64,000 bases of DNA from Sarocladium kiliense (GCA_030734395.1 JAUZTG010000028.1:124001-188000); one strand, 5' to 3'; shown: positions 12,523 through 24,603, counted from the first letter of the stretch. The notes: generated from the letters alone by a model not told the origin. Translations and numbers: made by a program.

Positions 12523-13385
12523 ATGTCTGCCCAATATTCCACCCCCTCCTACGCCATGCCCATGGCCATGCCCTCCAAGGGCAGCCAGTACCCCACCTAC
12601 AGCCAATACTCCATGTCACCCCCGGAGTGCGATGACTCGCTCAGCTCAGCTTCTGGAGTCCCCTCGTACAGCAACAGCGGCTTCTCCGCTACTTCGGGTA
12701 GCTACCTCGGTGGCAGCTCCAGCGGTCTGGGCGATTTCGACAGTACCACAGGCTCTGCCAGCGGTGTGGACTTCCAGGAGTACATGCAGGATCGCTTTGC
12801 CAGCTCCTTCAACCCCATTCCGCTTGATCGCAGCATGGCTGTCCAGGCACAAACGTGAGTTCGCACTGTTCTGCCGCTTTCCGAAGAGAAATGACGAGCA
12901 GAGGAACCATGAAATGAAGGCGCACAGAAAGCGTTGTTTATTTTAGGTCAACCTCTTGACGTTGTTTCTCGCGAGCGAATGCATCGCGTGGAATCGACAA
13001 GACATGTCGCTGACTAGGAACCACAGTTCTGGCAAACTCAACGCAAAGCAGCGTGAGCTGATGGATCTGCAGAAGCAGGCTCAGGCTCGCCTCGCTCGCA
13101 CTCGCGAGCGTTTTGCTGAGGGTATGCGTGACGCTCGTGAGGTTCGTGGTGACCTCGAGTGGACGCAGAAGAAGGTTTCGTAAGTTCTTCCCTCTTGCCA
13201 CTGGCTATGTTGAGCCTGTTTTCGTTGCGGAAAACAATACTCGACATAGCCCTTCTGCGAGTCCTTTTCACTCTGATGGCCACAACTGACAGAATAATTC
13301 AAGATCTCTGCAGGGCAAGGCTTCTCGCAAGCATCCCAACGAGTACGCCAAGGCTCGCGCTCGCTACCCTTCTCCTGAGTACTAA
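12523..13385 (+). CDS. small Ser/Gly-rich protein with KxDL-like C-terminus
   Basis: Three exons, 12523-12854, 13027-13179 and 13304-13385, give 188 aa with introns of 172 and 124 nt (GTGAGT and GTAAGT donors; CTGAC upstream of the last acceptor). I chose the downstream ATG (MSAQYSTPSY) because the in-frame sequence before it lacks coding character. Residues 1-90 are low-complexity (Met, Ser, Gly, Tyr, Pro). Residues about 113-188 are a charged helical segment with RGDL at 151-154 followed by EWTQKKVSSL and RKHPNEY. This resembles the KxDL motif region of BORC/BLOC-1-type subunits (lysosome or vacuole positioning), although the Lys is replaced by Arg. The same architecture occurs widely in ascomycete hypothetical proteins. 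Function is unproven. The TATA box suggests strong expression. Confidence 0.82.
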
Positions 13386-14611
13386 GCGTCCTCGGGGCAT
13401 GTAGTCGGCATGCCTTTTGCGAACAGCGATCTTTCTTCTCACGTCTTTGTTATTATTATTTTCACGACTCAAAGCAAGCACAAAAAAGCGGCAAACATGA
13501 TTTTCTGCATTTGTTTTACGGAGGTCAATTATCGGTTCTGTTGTCCAGCGCCAATGCGCCGCTGGGAGCGGATGTCGTTGAGGCTTACAACTCTCCTCCC
13601 CACCTCTTCGGCAACACCCGACGAACCAGGGGTAATGCACGGCAATCTCGCAGCCGTTAGGTTTGAATGGAGGGGAGTGGGATCTATCGCTGCTTTACTG
13701 CGGCGGCTGCGGCTGCTGCAAGGGGTGAGGTGCGCCAAGTTGGCAGACCACCCCTGGGCTGACGAAAGCGAGATGGTGGTGGGGGTAACCGTGTTCGAAT
13801 GGCAACGGCGGCTGCGGGCAGTGCCTATTTCACGACTTGAATGACTTATGATTGGACGGGAGGATGTGATTCGGGAGCAATGGGGGCGTGATGGGAGTCG
13901 CTAAAAGAACGCCCTTCCCCCCGTGCTCATGCAGGCGCGGAGCCTGTCAGAGCATTTGAACTGCTGCTGTGGAGATTGTCCATCAGAACGGTAACCCAAG
14001 GGAACGGGGGAACGGTTCCAAGACAGAGAGGAGCAGCGGGCAGAGGATTGCTGAGGGAAAACTCGAACATGTATGGAGGCGGCGCCTTTCCTTATCCGGC
14101 GGTAATGCTCTGCTCCTGTTTATGAGAGACTGGCGAGGTACTGTGGACTCTCCTCAGTATGAACAATCCCATTGGCCATTCCTTTGACCTTCCATGAAGC
14201 CGGGGTGTGTCTCTCAGGCGTCTCGTAGCCCTAGTATGGTCCACTGTGACGAGACTGTAGAGCGAGCTGGTTCACTCCCGTGCCAGGCGTGAAGGTGTAC
14301 CCCGAGCCGTGAACCTAGCATCTTCCGTCCATCCTCACTCCCTGTAGCTCCCACCAATGTCCAGAGGATCGGATCAGAAACGGTGGCTGGCAGGGTGGGA
14401 GGGGGGGCCGTCGATGGGTTGGTGATGGCTGGCGGGTGATGGCGGTCACGTGACGTGGTTTTTCTTCCCGGATTGAGAAACCTTGGGCAGTGATGCAGGC
14501 TGCAGCTGGTGGATTCACTGTTCGAATGCAGGCATATGCATGTTGCCCTGTGGCATGTCGCCTGTGCCCTGGAAAGAGTAGACAGAATATCTGACCCCTG
14601 TGAACTCTGGT
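13386..14611. other. intergenic, no gene seen
   Basis: About 1.2 kb between the 3' ends of two converging genes. Frames present are short and not coherent. No repeat or RNA gene was recognised. Confidence 0.4.
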
Positions 14612-15224
14612 TCAGGTTGTGGTCTGAACTGCTGGCGTTGACTGCTTCGAGACTTGTGATTCTGTGGGGCCGGTGTTAGCGCTTTCGTTCCGTTTTTGTT
14701 TGCTGGCGAGTAGCAGAGTAGAGGGAGGAGAACTCACGTGCTGGCCAAGTGTCGCGTGGCTGGAGGTTGAGCTTCTTCTCAATCCGGTCCCAAGGATTGG
14801 CGTTCGAAGACGGGTCGTAGTAGTTCTCATACCATAACGGATTGAACTGCCCGCGACCTCCTCTCCCTTGTCCATGCCCCTGTTTCCCCCTTCCTTGTTC
14901 TTCTCCAGCTTCTCCGGCTGCAGCAGCAGCAGCAGCAGGCCGTTGGGGGAGGCTAGCCAGCCCTGTCTCCTCTATCCCAGTCTCCTGGAGCTCTTCATCG
15001 TCGTCTAACGAGATTTCCTCGTTATTTGAGGTAGAGCGCGGAGGCCCTAGGGGGGCCGAGTTTGCGCCTGACGCTGAGGTTCGTGGTTTCGAGGGCAGAG
15101 AAGTTGGGAGGGAGGCGTCGGAATGGGGGTTGTAACGACGTTTCTTCGCGGGGGGATCTTGGGATCCGAAGGCGGAGAAGCCCATTGCTTGGGCCATGGC
15201 GAGGGTGTCTGCGTCTTCTTCCAT
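14612..15224 (-). CDS. conserved fungal protein with acidic/RGG linker and WYENYYDPSS motif
   Basis: Exon 1 is 15224-14738 and exon 2 is 14661-14612. The 76-nt intron has a GTGAGT donor and a GCTAAC branch 17 nt before CACAG; the product is 178 aa. The N-terminus (AMGFSAFGSQDPPAKKRRYN) is followed by an acidic patch (DDDEEL), an Ala homopolymer encoded by six CAG units at 14921-14938, an RG-rich linker and then the motif NPLWYENYYDPSSNANPWD. The combination of a KKRRYN basic motif and a terminal YYDPSSNENPWE-like block recurs in ascomycete proteins of unknown role. The basic motif and RG repeats suggest a nuclear or RNA-associated protein, which is an inference. An alternative acceptor at the CCAG about 35 nt into the intron would keep open a longer tail ending near 14,500. 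Confidence 0.75.
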
Positions 15225-16538
15225 GATAGCTGTAGTTTCTTGCTAGCTTTTAGGGGTTTGAAAGGACGCTTCTGCGTTGTGCGAGCGTACGGCGTTGGGG
15301 GAGGGTGACGGAAGTGGGAGGGTTGAAGTTGGAGCTTGAGAGCTGTTGCCCCACTTGAAGTCAGAAATGGTGGGAATCGACCATGGCGAAGGAGAGGAGC
15401 TACCGGACATCATGATTTTGATCTGGTCATATTCCGCTAGACATTCTTATATTCTTTCATTAATGCGATCAAGATGGACTGTTCCTTCCGGATCGTACAT
15501 TACTGACGGAAAGGCCGTTTGAGTTGGCATTCCATAAATCACGTGATTGCAGTAATATAGGCGTCCGTCCCAACGATCTACCACGTCCGTCACTGCACAT
15601 GTCAGTCAAGCGCGACAGTGAGCGCAAGCTCCATCCATTCTGTTATTGGAACCTGCTAACTGCGTGAAGCTCCACACATGGGCGCAGAGTCGTGCTAACC
15701 TTCATCTACTCAGCCTGAATTTAGACATGTCTATTCCCAGAACTTCGTACTCGTACCGGGCCCTATCAGATGCCTCATTCGGCGGCATGCCAACCCTCAA
15801 GGATGACACCATGGCCCCTCCATCGTTGGGCATTCTTCTGCTCCTGTGCTCGGTATACCAAGGTCCGTCCTAATTGGACATTTCCCTATCACTTACGTCA
15901 GGCACGCCATCTTGATCTTCATTCTGGCAGCCAGCTCGTTTCCGGCCGAATCGCAAGGAAGTGCAGCCCCTTGATATGTGCACGTGTCTGATCCTGCAAT
16001 TTTAGTCCTCCTCGTTTCCATGCCATTTATGGGCTCTTCCTTGAGGGAACGGGCGCTGGCATTGTCGCTTCGGCAAAGCGCTGAGTAGATGGACCCTTGC
16101 GTCAAGTACTTTCTGCTCGGTAGTAGTACCGTGTAGGCCTGTAGATCTTTGCCCTGCATGCAGATGATATATTGGCAGTCCCTGATGATCTCATGTCTGA
16201 CAGCCTAACACCCTGACGATCCTGAAAGGACGTAGCTGGTTCTAAGACTAGATTCTTGGTCTTGCCACCATTGGCGTCGTAGGAAGAGGCGGAGCTGGGT
16301 CTTTGGACTTGTCCTTGAGACGATCTTCCTTTCATCGACTATATAATGGATCAAAGTCTCCTCAGCAAGGCGGATGATTCCCTTCTCGCCACGCGCTTGC
16401 ATATCTCGCCTCGGGAAATCAATCCTCGGTCCTTTCTTACCCTTGAGCCTTGTTGTTCTATCCTCTCCAGCCCAATTGCCGCTTGACTCCTTGGTTATTT
16501 GCCTATCAACGCCAGACACGTACCGTAAGAGCATCACC
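15225..16538. promoter_or_regulatory. divergent intergenic region with TATA box for the secreted-protein gene
   Basis: About 1.3 kb without a supported gene. TATATAA at 16340-16346 lies 193 nt upstream of the ATG at 16,539 and is a plausible core promoter. Confidence 0.4.
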
Positions 16539-17985
16539 ATGCGTGCCTCCTCGTTCCTTGGGACTGCGCTGGTGGCCACCTCCACGGCCTTAGTCGTCCC
16601 TCAAGCTGACGTCAGCCTGACAAAACGCCAGGATTATTTCGACGATGCAGACCGGTACTGTCATAGTTGGGATATGAGCGATCCTGAGTCGGCAAAGAAA
16701 CTTTGGGATGAGCTTGGCGTAGGCTATCACTTGGACTACTTTGTTCGCAGTAAGTCCGAAAGCATCGCTTCACCAATTATTCTCTCGGCCTCCTACCTAA
16801 CGAATGACTTGAATCGCAGCTTACGGCTCCTACAATTGGGCCAAGGAGCTGGAAAAGTACATCTACGAAGACAAGGTGGACTTGACTAAGATCGACTCGT
16901 GTGCCGTCCCTGCAGGGACCTGCGCAGCGGGCAATGGCTTAAGCTGCATCAACAACTTCAACGATTTCTCCGTTGACAAGATCAGCAAGAATGCCTGGTG
17001 GATCTTCGAAGCAGTCAAGAAGGCTCATCTCAAGATGAAGCACTACTATACGCAGCTCATGAAAGAAGGTCTCATCACGGGTCTCCGCATTGACAAGATG
17101 GTCGAGGAACTCGGGCAAGAGCCTGGAAATGGCGAAGAGGTTTTGAAGTGGCTAGGCTTGGCGTTCAATATTGTCGGAACCGCTATGGGTGCAGAGAAGT
17201 TTGGTGATGTAAGTGCTTACCCTCAGCATCTGTGACAAGGTGTCTGTGAGATTATCCGCTAATATGGTGCTTCCTTTGCCACATAGACCGGTGCTGCAGC
17301 TTCCAGCGGTCTAGGACTTTTGAGCTCGATCATCGATGTCTTACCTCAGAAGGAGCCACAGGATATCAGTGGAGACGTGCGGGCCGCCGTGGCTGATGCT
17401 GTCGAGTCAACAGCCGACGGCATTGAGGAATTGATGCAGCTCATGATTGGCAGTGTCAGCGATGAGTCGGCATATGAGAAGCTACCCGCTCCGATTCATG
17501 ATACATACGAGACGAACATTGCCAAGTTCTTCAACGGCGGCTGGGCCCTCGTCGATCTTGACACGGGCGACTTCCTCAATCTCGTAGAACGCTCTGTCCA
17601 GCAGCTACGCATGCAAATCGCCGACAAAGTCATGAAAGCCGCTGGTTGGAGGCTTTATGTCCGCGGCAACAGCAACGCCGAATCATGCGGCTCGAAGACG
17701 GGCAGGCAGCTAATCAACTTCAACGGCGAGACCTTGTGCACCTATATGGCTCGTTGGGAGTCTGGTAAAGGTGTGCACGAGCCTAGCGAGGAGTTCTTCG
17801 AGGCAATGGCACGATATGGCTTGTGGAATCGCCAGTATTATTATGAGAACCTCCTTGATTGCACGTGGGGCAACAATGGCGAATGGACCACTGACGTGCC
17901 CAAATGCTATTACAGCATGGAGGCTATCAGGTGCGCTGACAATGCTCGTAGTCAGAGCGCTTGTATTCGTACCTGGGAGACATAG
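16539..17985 (+). CDS. secreted DUF7872-like protein with Kex2-type propeptide
   Basis: Exons 16539-16749, 16820-17208 and 17287-17985 (introns 70 and 78 nt, both GTAAGT) give 432 aa. A signal peptide (MRASSFLGTALVATSTALVV) is followed by a short pro-segment ending LTKR at a Kex2-type dibasic site. The mature chain opens with a WDELGVGYHLDYF block, then paired cysteines around SCAVPAGTC and GLSC, a central hydrophobic LAFNIVGTAMG segment, and a C-terminal Cys-containing lobe (ESCGSK, DCTWGNNGEWTTDVPKCYY). This layout resembles the DUF7872 family of fungal secreted proteins, whose function is unknown. I see no catalytic motif. The protein is likely extracellular or in the cell wall. Confidence 0.82.
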
Positions 17986-18567
17986 GAGATTTAATTTTGC
18001 ATCAATCACTGTGACTGCTTTATTTTCCTGGTTGGTTCCTTACTGTCTGTCGAGAGAGGTTGAACTCCGCCATGGGGATCGTATCAATATACATTCATGT
18101 CTGCCCAAGGATATGCGCAACGCTGCCTGAAGATGTAACGCAACACAGAGACGTTGAATCATCCTATCGAATATCGTCGCAATGTCTGTTGTAATTGAAC
18201 GCCCCGATTTACTGGCTGGAGGTAGTCGTCACGTGACCCCGGCGAAGCGACAGCTTGGCCATGAAATGTAGGCAGCGCGTACACAATCGGTCTTCCTGTC
18301 CGCACGGCAACCTCTCCGCATCAACTCATCGACACACGAATTTGCACACCTTGGCGCGCATAAGGCTTTGCGTCATCGCTGGTAAGGCCTCGGACTAGCA
18401 TTTCTGCTGAGCTACCAAGGGAGTGACAGTCCAAGTTGATGTGTGTCGCGATAGTGGAATCACAAGGCTGCGACTGAAGGCCACTGCATGTTGCACATGT
18501 CGCATGCCGCATTCGCCTGGGTGTGAAGTTTGATCGTGATAATTTTTTCATTTGAAGCAGAAAATGA
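17986..18567. other. convergent intergenic region
   Basis: About 580 bp between two converging 3' ends. No gene or structured RNA was recognised. Confidence 0.4.
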
Positions 18568-20119
18568 CTACTCGGCCTTCCAATGATACGCTGCCGCTGC
18601 GTGATCAGCTCGTGGCCTTGCAGCCCCCTTCTCGGCGTACAGGTTTTCCCGATATGTTCCTCCAGGCACAGCATAATCCTCCCAGAACAATCCTCTTCGG
18701 CGAAGCACAGGCAGGAGCTCCTCAATGACATCAACAAAAGTCCCCGGCTTGAGAGCGTACGCAATATTGAACCCATCAACATCTGCCTCCTCAACCCACC
18801 TCTCCAACTCATCAGCGACCTCCTCCGCGGTGCCTACGGTGATTGCACCAAGACCGCCAATTTTGATATGGTTTGCTATTGTGTGCTTGGTCCATCGCGA
18901 CACGGTCGGGGAGGCTTTGGACCACCCTTCCACGGCTGACCGGATGGCGTTGGACTCAACGTGACGGAGCTCTTCATCATCGCCATACTTGTTCAGATCG
19001 ATGCCCGTCCAGCCGCCGAAAAGCGCGAGGGCGCCATCCTCGGATCCGTACTTGAGGTACTCTTGGTACTTGGCTTGCGCCTCCTCGGTCGTCTTGCCGA
19101 TGATGGGACATAACATAGCCAAGAACTTGATCGACGCTGGGTCACGGTTGTACTCGGTTTTGGCCGCTGCACGGATGTCCTTGATGTTCTGCGCGACGAC
19201 AGACGGGCTGTGACCAGCGACGAAAATGGCTTCAGCGTGCTTCGCTGCGAATGCCTTGCCTGCTTTGGACGTTCCAGCTTGCAGGATCAATGGAGTGCGC
19301 TGCGGCGAAGGCTGGCAAATATGAGGCCCGGGTACGGAAAAGTATTTGCCCTTGTGATTAATCTTCCGGACAAGAGAGGGGTCAGTGTACACGCCTTTCT
19401 CTCGATCCAGCTTGACGGCATCATCGCGCCACGATTGTTGCCTGCGCGACATAGTCAGCGGCCTTTGATCAAGCGATTAGAGGAGGGGGCTCGGAACCTA
19501 CCAGAGCTTGTACGCGACCTCGACATATTCTTCGGCGACGGCATATCGCTCATCGTGCGGCCTCTGCCCATCCATTCCAATGTTCTTCGCAGCCGAGTCC
19601 ATGTATCCGGTTACAATGTTCCATCCCAGTCGACCACCGGTCAGATGATCCACTGTGCTGAGGCGGCGAGCAAGATGGTACGGTGCCTCGTATGTGGTAG
19701 CAGCCGTAACACCAAAACCGAGACTCTTGGTCGCAGCGGCCATAGCAGGCACCATGGCAAGTGGCTCGTTCACTGGCCATTGAGCGCCTGATATGATAGC
19801 TGGATCCGGGTTCTCAGGCCCCTTGTACACATCGTATGCGCCCTGGCTCAGGTGTCAGCTTTCTGTCGGGTCGCATTAGGCATAAGTGTGCCTGAGAGGG
19901 ACTCACAAGGACGTCGGCAATGAACATGCCATGGAACTTGCCCTTCTCAAGGAGCTGGGCTAGTTCGACCCAGTGACGGATATCGTTGAATTTCCAGGAT
20001 TCGTCGTCGGGATGGCGCCACAAACCAGGAGATTGGTGGCCGCTGCAGGTCTCGACGAAAGCATTGATAACCAATTGCTTCTTGGGGCGAGTGCCTCCGT
20101 TTGTTACTTCGCCTCCCAT
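18568..20119 (-). CDS. NtaA/SnaA/DszA-type FMN-dependent monooxygenase (luciferase-like)
   Basis: Exons 20119-19907, 19842-19502 and 19441-18568 (introns 64 and 60 nt) give 475 aa, the usual length for nitrilotriacetate monooxygenase component A relatives. Recognisable blocks are the N-terminal INAFVETCSGHQSPGLWRHP, FHGMFIADVL, TTYEAPYHLARRLSTVDHLTGGRLGWNIVTGY (FMN-site region), HKGKYFSVPGPH and LILQAGTSKAGKAFAAKHAEAIF. The family uses FMNH2 from a separate reductase and O2 to cleave C-N or C-S bonds in compounds such as nitrilotriacetate, EDTA or sulfonates. The substrate cannot be assigned here. The gene is divergent from a DUR3-type urea transporter across a GATA-motif-rich promoter, which suggests use in nitrogen scavenging. 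It looks intact. Confidence 0.9.
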
Positions 20120-20997
20120 TTTCTGTTATCTTGTGTTTGGCTGATTTGTTTTCTGGGGAGTTCGAGTGGTCGACTGGCAGAGCTTGTGTGGGTTCAACCC
20201 CAGGTTGGCGGCTTATATGGCTGTCAAAGCGCTTGGAAGCTGTCCCACGAAACAATGTCCAATACCCCTCATGACGCCATGTTCCCGACCCTGTTGGACC
20301 GACATCCAATCAATCTCTCCATTCAGGTTCTCACCCTTTGACCCTGTTGGAGCAACTGATTATCCCGCCGGTCTCGGCCAGCCAGAGTTGTGGTTGACGC
20401 GATTGCGTATAGAGGCTAACTATCGCGTGCTTCGGCACTGTGGGTCACAGCGTCCCCGGATGCTCAACCCCGACGCAACCCCCATGCCGAATACAACGCG
20501 ATGTCTCCTTATCGGCTAATGACTTTTCACGTTGATTGACACGTCTTTCACGTCACTGGTGCACCGTGCTCCGGGTATCCAACTGTGATTGGAAGAGTTG
20601 TGGAGCTTACGCGGGCCTACGGAGAGGAGAACCAAGGGGTCCTGATCTCTCGTGCCGAAATACTGCGCTATGTTGAAAAGTCTGTCAAATTGAGAGAGAT
20701 AAAGAATGAGACCTAAGCGAGGATCGATCCTTGATTATCGCGTCATTGGGACTAAGTCTTCGACATCTGGGATTATCGACAGCGTCGCAGAATGAGGGGA
20801 CCCGAGAGAAGGGGTCAACATGTGTCTGCAGCCTGGCACAAGTCTGCCGAGCCAGATTCCCGGTACTAGTATCTCATGGATATAACTCTGGGTAGCTGTC
20901 TCGGATCTGCACCCGTCTTGGAAGTTCTTGTCTTGTAGAACTTCTTGCTGGAGTAACACCTTGATCTCTCTGAGGCTCTCGAGGGAACCAATCTACA
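20120..20997. promoter_or_regulatory. shared divergent promoter with five GATA-factor (HGATAR) motifs
   Basis: The 878 bp between the monooxygenase and urea-transporter starts contain HGATAR motifs, on one strand or the other, at 20126-20131, 20509-20514, 20697-20702, 20735-20740 and 20773-20778. Three fall within 82 bp, 220-300 bp before the transporter ATG. In filamentous ascomycetes AreA/NIT2 binds such clusters to turn on nitrogen-scavenging genes. Co-regulation of the two genes is an inference. Confidence 0.55.
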
Positions 20998-23349
20998 ATG
21001 TCATTCAGCAGCATCGATTCTCTCCTCGCTCGCGGCGCAAGCGGTTCCGCCGCTGCACCCGCTGCCGATGCAACTCCCTTATCTCCTCCTCTCCCGCAGG
21101 TAGCTGGCTATGTCGTCGTCATTGCGATTGGCTTTCTCATCGCGTTTGTGATGATGGTCCTCACGCATGTGTTGAAGAAGACGGCTGGTGAGGACAATCG
21201 CACAACTGAGATGTTCATTACGGCAAACCGGAGTGTAGGTCGGGGCTTGACAGCCTCGGCAGTTGTTTCTAGTTGGCTCTGGAGTACGGCTATGTTGGGC
21301 AGTACCCTGGTCGGGTATAACTTTGGTGTTGCTGGACCATTTTGGTTCGCTGCTGGGTAAGTCATCGAACTCCCCTTTCATCCCCCTTTGCTATGTTATA
21401 GTCATTTTCAATCGCCATCATGGCGACGCATTCGATAAAGACCTATGGCTGACTGGAATCAGATGCTCTCCCATGATTGTTTTCTTTGCGGTCCTCGGCA
21501 TCGCTTGCAAGTTCCGCGTTCCCCAGGCCCACACTCTTCTCGAGATTGTGAGGATCCGGTATGGCAAGACAGGACACATCGTGTGGATTGTCCTCTGTCT
21601 CATCAACAACATCATCGCCATTGCCAACATGCTGCTTGGTGCCTCTGCCGCCATCAACGCTCTGTAAGCCCTCCCTGTCCGCTGCGTCAAAGTCGCACTG
21701 GTGCACTAACACATCTATAGCACCGGTATGCATGTCATTGCTGCAACATTCCTTTTGCCAGTCGGTGTCATTCTATATACCTTCGTCGGTGGTATCAAGG
21801 CGACATTTTTGACGGACTACTTTCACACTTTTGTCATCACCATTATCATATGCTTCTTCACTATCAAGACATTCACCTTGAACGAGATTGGTTCGCCGAG
21901 TGACCTCTTCAACCTCGTCGTTGAGGCTGGGAAGCGACATCCAGTTGCGGGTAACAAGGATGGCTCGTACCTCACAATGGAAAGCAAAGATGTGAGTCTC
22001 TTCAGCGCTTTCTGAAGATTGTGCAATGTCAAGTCTAACCATCAATAGGCTCTTCTGTTCGGCATCATTCACGTCCTCGCCAACTTTGGCCTTGTCATCA
22101 TGGACACTGGCTTCTTCTCCAAGGCCTTCGCTGCTGCTCCTCATGCTGTCGTCCCGGGCTACATCATCGGAGGTATCGCATACTTTGCCATTCCTTGGTG
22201 TCTCGGCACGCTCATGTCTTTGTCCGCGCTTGCACTTGAGCCCACAGAGCGATTCCCAACCTACCCTCGTCGGATGTCCGGCGTGGAGATCTCCAACGGT
22301 CTGGTCTTGCCGTATGCCGCTGTCGCCATCGCCGGCAAGGGTGGCGCCGTGGCCGTTCTCCTCATCACGTTCATGGCTGTTACCTCCACCATCTCGGCTC
22401 AGGTGATCAGCGTGTCGAGCATCATCAGCTTCGACATCTACCGTCGGTATATCAACCAAGCGGCAACAGATAGAGATGCCATTCGTTGGACACACATTGG
22501 TGTTGTCGCTTTCGGACTCTTCTCAGCTGCTTTCTCCACAGCATTGTACTACGGCAACGTCGACCTCGGTTGGACACTCTACATGCTCGGGGTGCTCACC
22601 TGCCCCGGTATCTTCCCGACCGTTTTCACTATCCTGTGGAAGCGTCAATCCAAGGCCGCCGCCATTGCGTCGCCAATTCTTGGTCTCCTGACTGGCATTG
22701 CGGTCTGGCTTGGTTCTGCACATGCTCTTTATGGTGAGGTGACCGTCAAGTCCACCGGTCTCTCACTTCCATGTGTCTACGGCACGGTAGCGTCTGCCCT
22801 CAGCCCAGCCTTGTACTCTGTGGTGATCACCCTCTTCAAGCCAGCGTACTACGACTGGGCAGACCTCAGAAGGGAGACACTCGCCTTTGACAAGCCTTCG
22901 CCTGCGCAGTCCGAAAGCAGCTCGGTGAATGAAGGCGCATCTGCATCTGAGTACGCCGCTGATCGCGCCAAGCTCAAGCACTGGGGCACAATAGCAGCCG
23001 CCTGGGCCGCAGCGACGTTCCTCGGGCATTGGGTCCTCTGGTATGTTCCCCTTCCAGCAAGCAGAGCGCTCACACAGTACTAACATTGTTGCTTCACAGG
23101 CCACTTCCGATGTATGCTTCAGGCTATGTCTTCCAACAGGGCTTCTTCGATGCCTGGGTTGTCGTATCGATCATCTGGGTCTGGATCACGATGCTGATCG
23201 CTGGGTTTTATCCTATCATTGACGGCAGGAAGCAGATTATACAGGTATATCGGGGACTTTTCCGTAAAGGGTCCAGGGAAGACGGGTCGAGTGATGGTGT
23301 TGCTACGCCTGTAGAGACCGAGAAGAGTGTTCAAGTCGCGGATAAATGA
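20998..23349 (+). CDS. DUR3: urea active transporter (DUR3-type, sodium:solute symporter family)
   Basis: Exons 20998-21356, 21463-21663, 21721-21991, 22049-23040 and 23100-23349 join in phase to give 690 aa, within the normal Dur3 range. Introns are 106, 57, 57 and 59 nt with GTAAGC/GTAAGT/GTGAGT/GTATGT donors; the last has ACTAAC before its acceptor. The N-terminus is luminal or extracellular and Ala-rich, and roughly 14-15 hydrophobic segments follow. SSS-family blocks include AVVSSWLWSTAMLGSTLVGYNFGVAGPFW, FRVPQAHTLLEIVRIRYG, ILYTFVGGIKATFLTDYFHTF and IMDTGFFSKAFAA. Dur3 imports urea (and in yeast polyamines) at the plasma membrane. The cytosolic tail is hydrophilic and Ser/Glu-rich. Confidence 0.92.
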
Positions 23350-23829
23350 CCATTTAGCTAGACTTAGACTACAGTAGAGTGTCCCATCTGAACTGACTTC
23401 AGAGTCTGGCCCTTGGAGGTCAATGCCTTAATCTCGAACCTTGCTGCTCTTTTCAACGTACAACGTATGCAACAGCTAGATCAATCTAGCACACAGCGGC
23501 AACAAAAATATATATTTCACGTTCGACTTTTTTTCATTAAATCACAGCCTATTGCTTAGTTGAGGATTTGCTACGCCTTGAAAGGCGCTTGCTAGCCTGA
23601 ACAGGTCCGTGCGCGGTGATGACGGTGACATCGCCTACAGGCAACCAATCAGCAGTCTGTCGCAGGGATCGCGCAGACTGCCTACAGCCTCACGATGAGA
23701 CACTCCAGCTACTCCTGATATTGTCCATCTTCAACAACTTCACACCAGAACTCACCCCTGGTCAATGTGCTGATCCGCGCCCGCAGAGCTGACAAGCATA
23801 CAACATTTTATAGCCTCTCGTCCGCAACA
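23350..23829. other. intergenic, terminator/promoter space
   Basis: About 480 bp between two genes on the same strand. An AT-rich patch near 23,505-23,545 is a plausible 3' end region for the transporter. No gene was seen. Confidence 0.35.
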
Positions 23830-24603
23830 ATGGACAAGGACAGCACCATACAGCAGCCACCCGCTGGTGGTTCAGTAGAGCCATCAGGAGGAGCCTTGAA
23901 TGTCCCCAACGGAAGTTCCAAGCCAGCCCTTTCCAGCATCAAAAGCACAAGACCGGAGCTCAACCTCTCAAGCTTCTACTGCGAGCCTCCCTCAAAGTAC
24001 ACAAACAAGACTCTCGACACCAAGCGCGTCCTGAACTCCCCTTCTCTGGAATGGCTCACCCGCACCTGGACCGTCACACACTCCACCCTCGATATGTGGC
24101 GCTCAGCCCGCAACGTCCGCATAACCTACGCTCCTCTCCCAAGCGCAGACGGCAAGCCCGACAGGATCGATGATCTAGTCGAGTATGAACCCACCTCCAG
24201 CTCCACGAAGCTCAAGAACGTCAGGGGAGTCGACACACGCTCGTCCATTGGCTGGGACTGGCGTGGCAAGTCATGGCTCTTCTTCGTGACGTCGCATTGG
24301 GAGATCTTGGGCTGGGGCGAGGTTCTCTCGGAGGATGGGACGGAGGTGTTGGAGAGATGGGCGGTGACTTGGTTTGCGCCGACGGTGTTCACCAAGGAAG
24401 GCGTGGATGTTTACAGCGACAGGGAAGGAGGGGTGAGTGAGGAGACTTATAAGAAGATCTATGAGGGCTTAGAGGGTACGGTGCGGGAGGGGGGTGGTGA
24501 AGATGAGGGAACCTTGGCGCTGAAGTCGGACACGGATGTGGTGAGGATGTGGAGAGAGGACTTGCTACCGGTCGAGATCAAATTGCCGTGGGTGAAGGGT
24601 TAA
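23830..24603 (+). CDS. calycin/lipocalin-like conserved fungal protein
   Basis: Single exon, 257 aa from the first ATG in frame (MDKDSTIQQP); the sequence before it would need a CTG start. A disordered N-terminus of about 55 residues precedes a compact domain beginning with the block SLEWLTRTWTVTHSTLDMW, then VRITYAPLP, DDLVEYEP, a WDWRGKSWLFFVTSHWEILGWGE segment and WAVTWFAPTVFTKEGVDVY. The alternating beta-strand pattern and the opening G/E-x-W motif resemble calycin-fold (lipocalin-like) proteins found in many fungi. No ligand or pathway can be named, and the fold assignment is from pattern only. No signal peptide is present, so it is probably cytosolic. Confidence 0.7.
   Translation: MDKDSTIQQPPAGGSVEPSGGALNVPNGSSKPALSSIKSTRPELNLSSFYCEPPSKYTNKTLDTKRVLNSPSLEWLTRTWTVTHSTLDMWRSARNVRITYAPLPSADGKPDRIDDLVEYEPTSSSTKLKNVRGVDTRSSIGWDWRGKSWLFFVTSHWEILGWGEVLSEDGTEVLERWAVTWFAPTVFTKEGVDVYSDREGGVSEETYKKIYEGLEGTVREGGGEDEGTLALKSDTDVVRMWREDLLPVEIKLPWVKG

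Noticed and set aside
20150..20210. tRNA-like B-box (GGTTCAACCCC) with a CTGGGG/CCCCAG pairing
   Set aside because: No A-box at the proper distance and too short for a cloverleaf; probably chance within a promoter.
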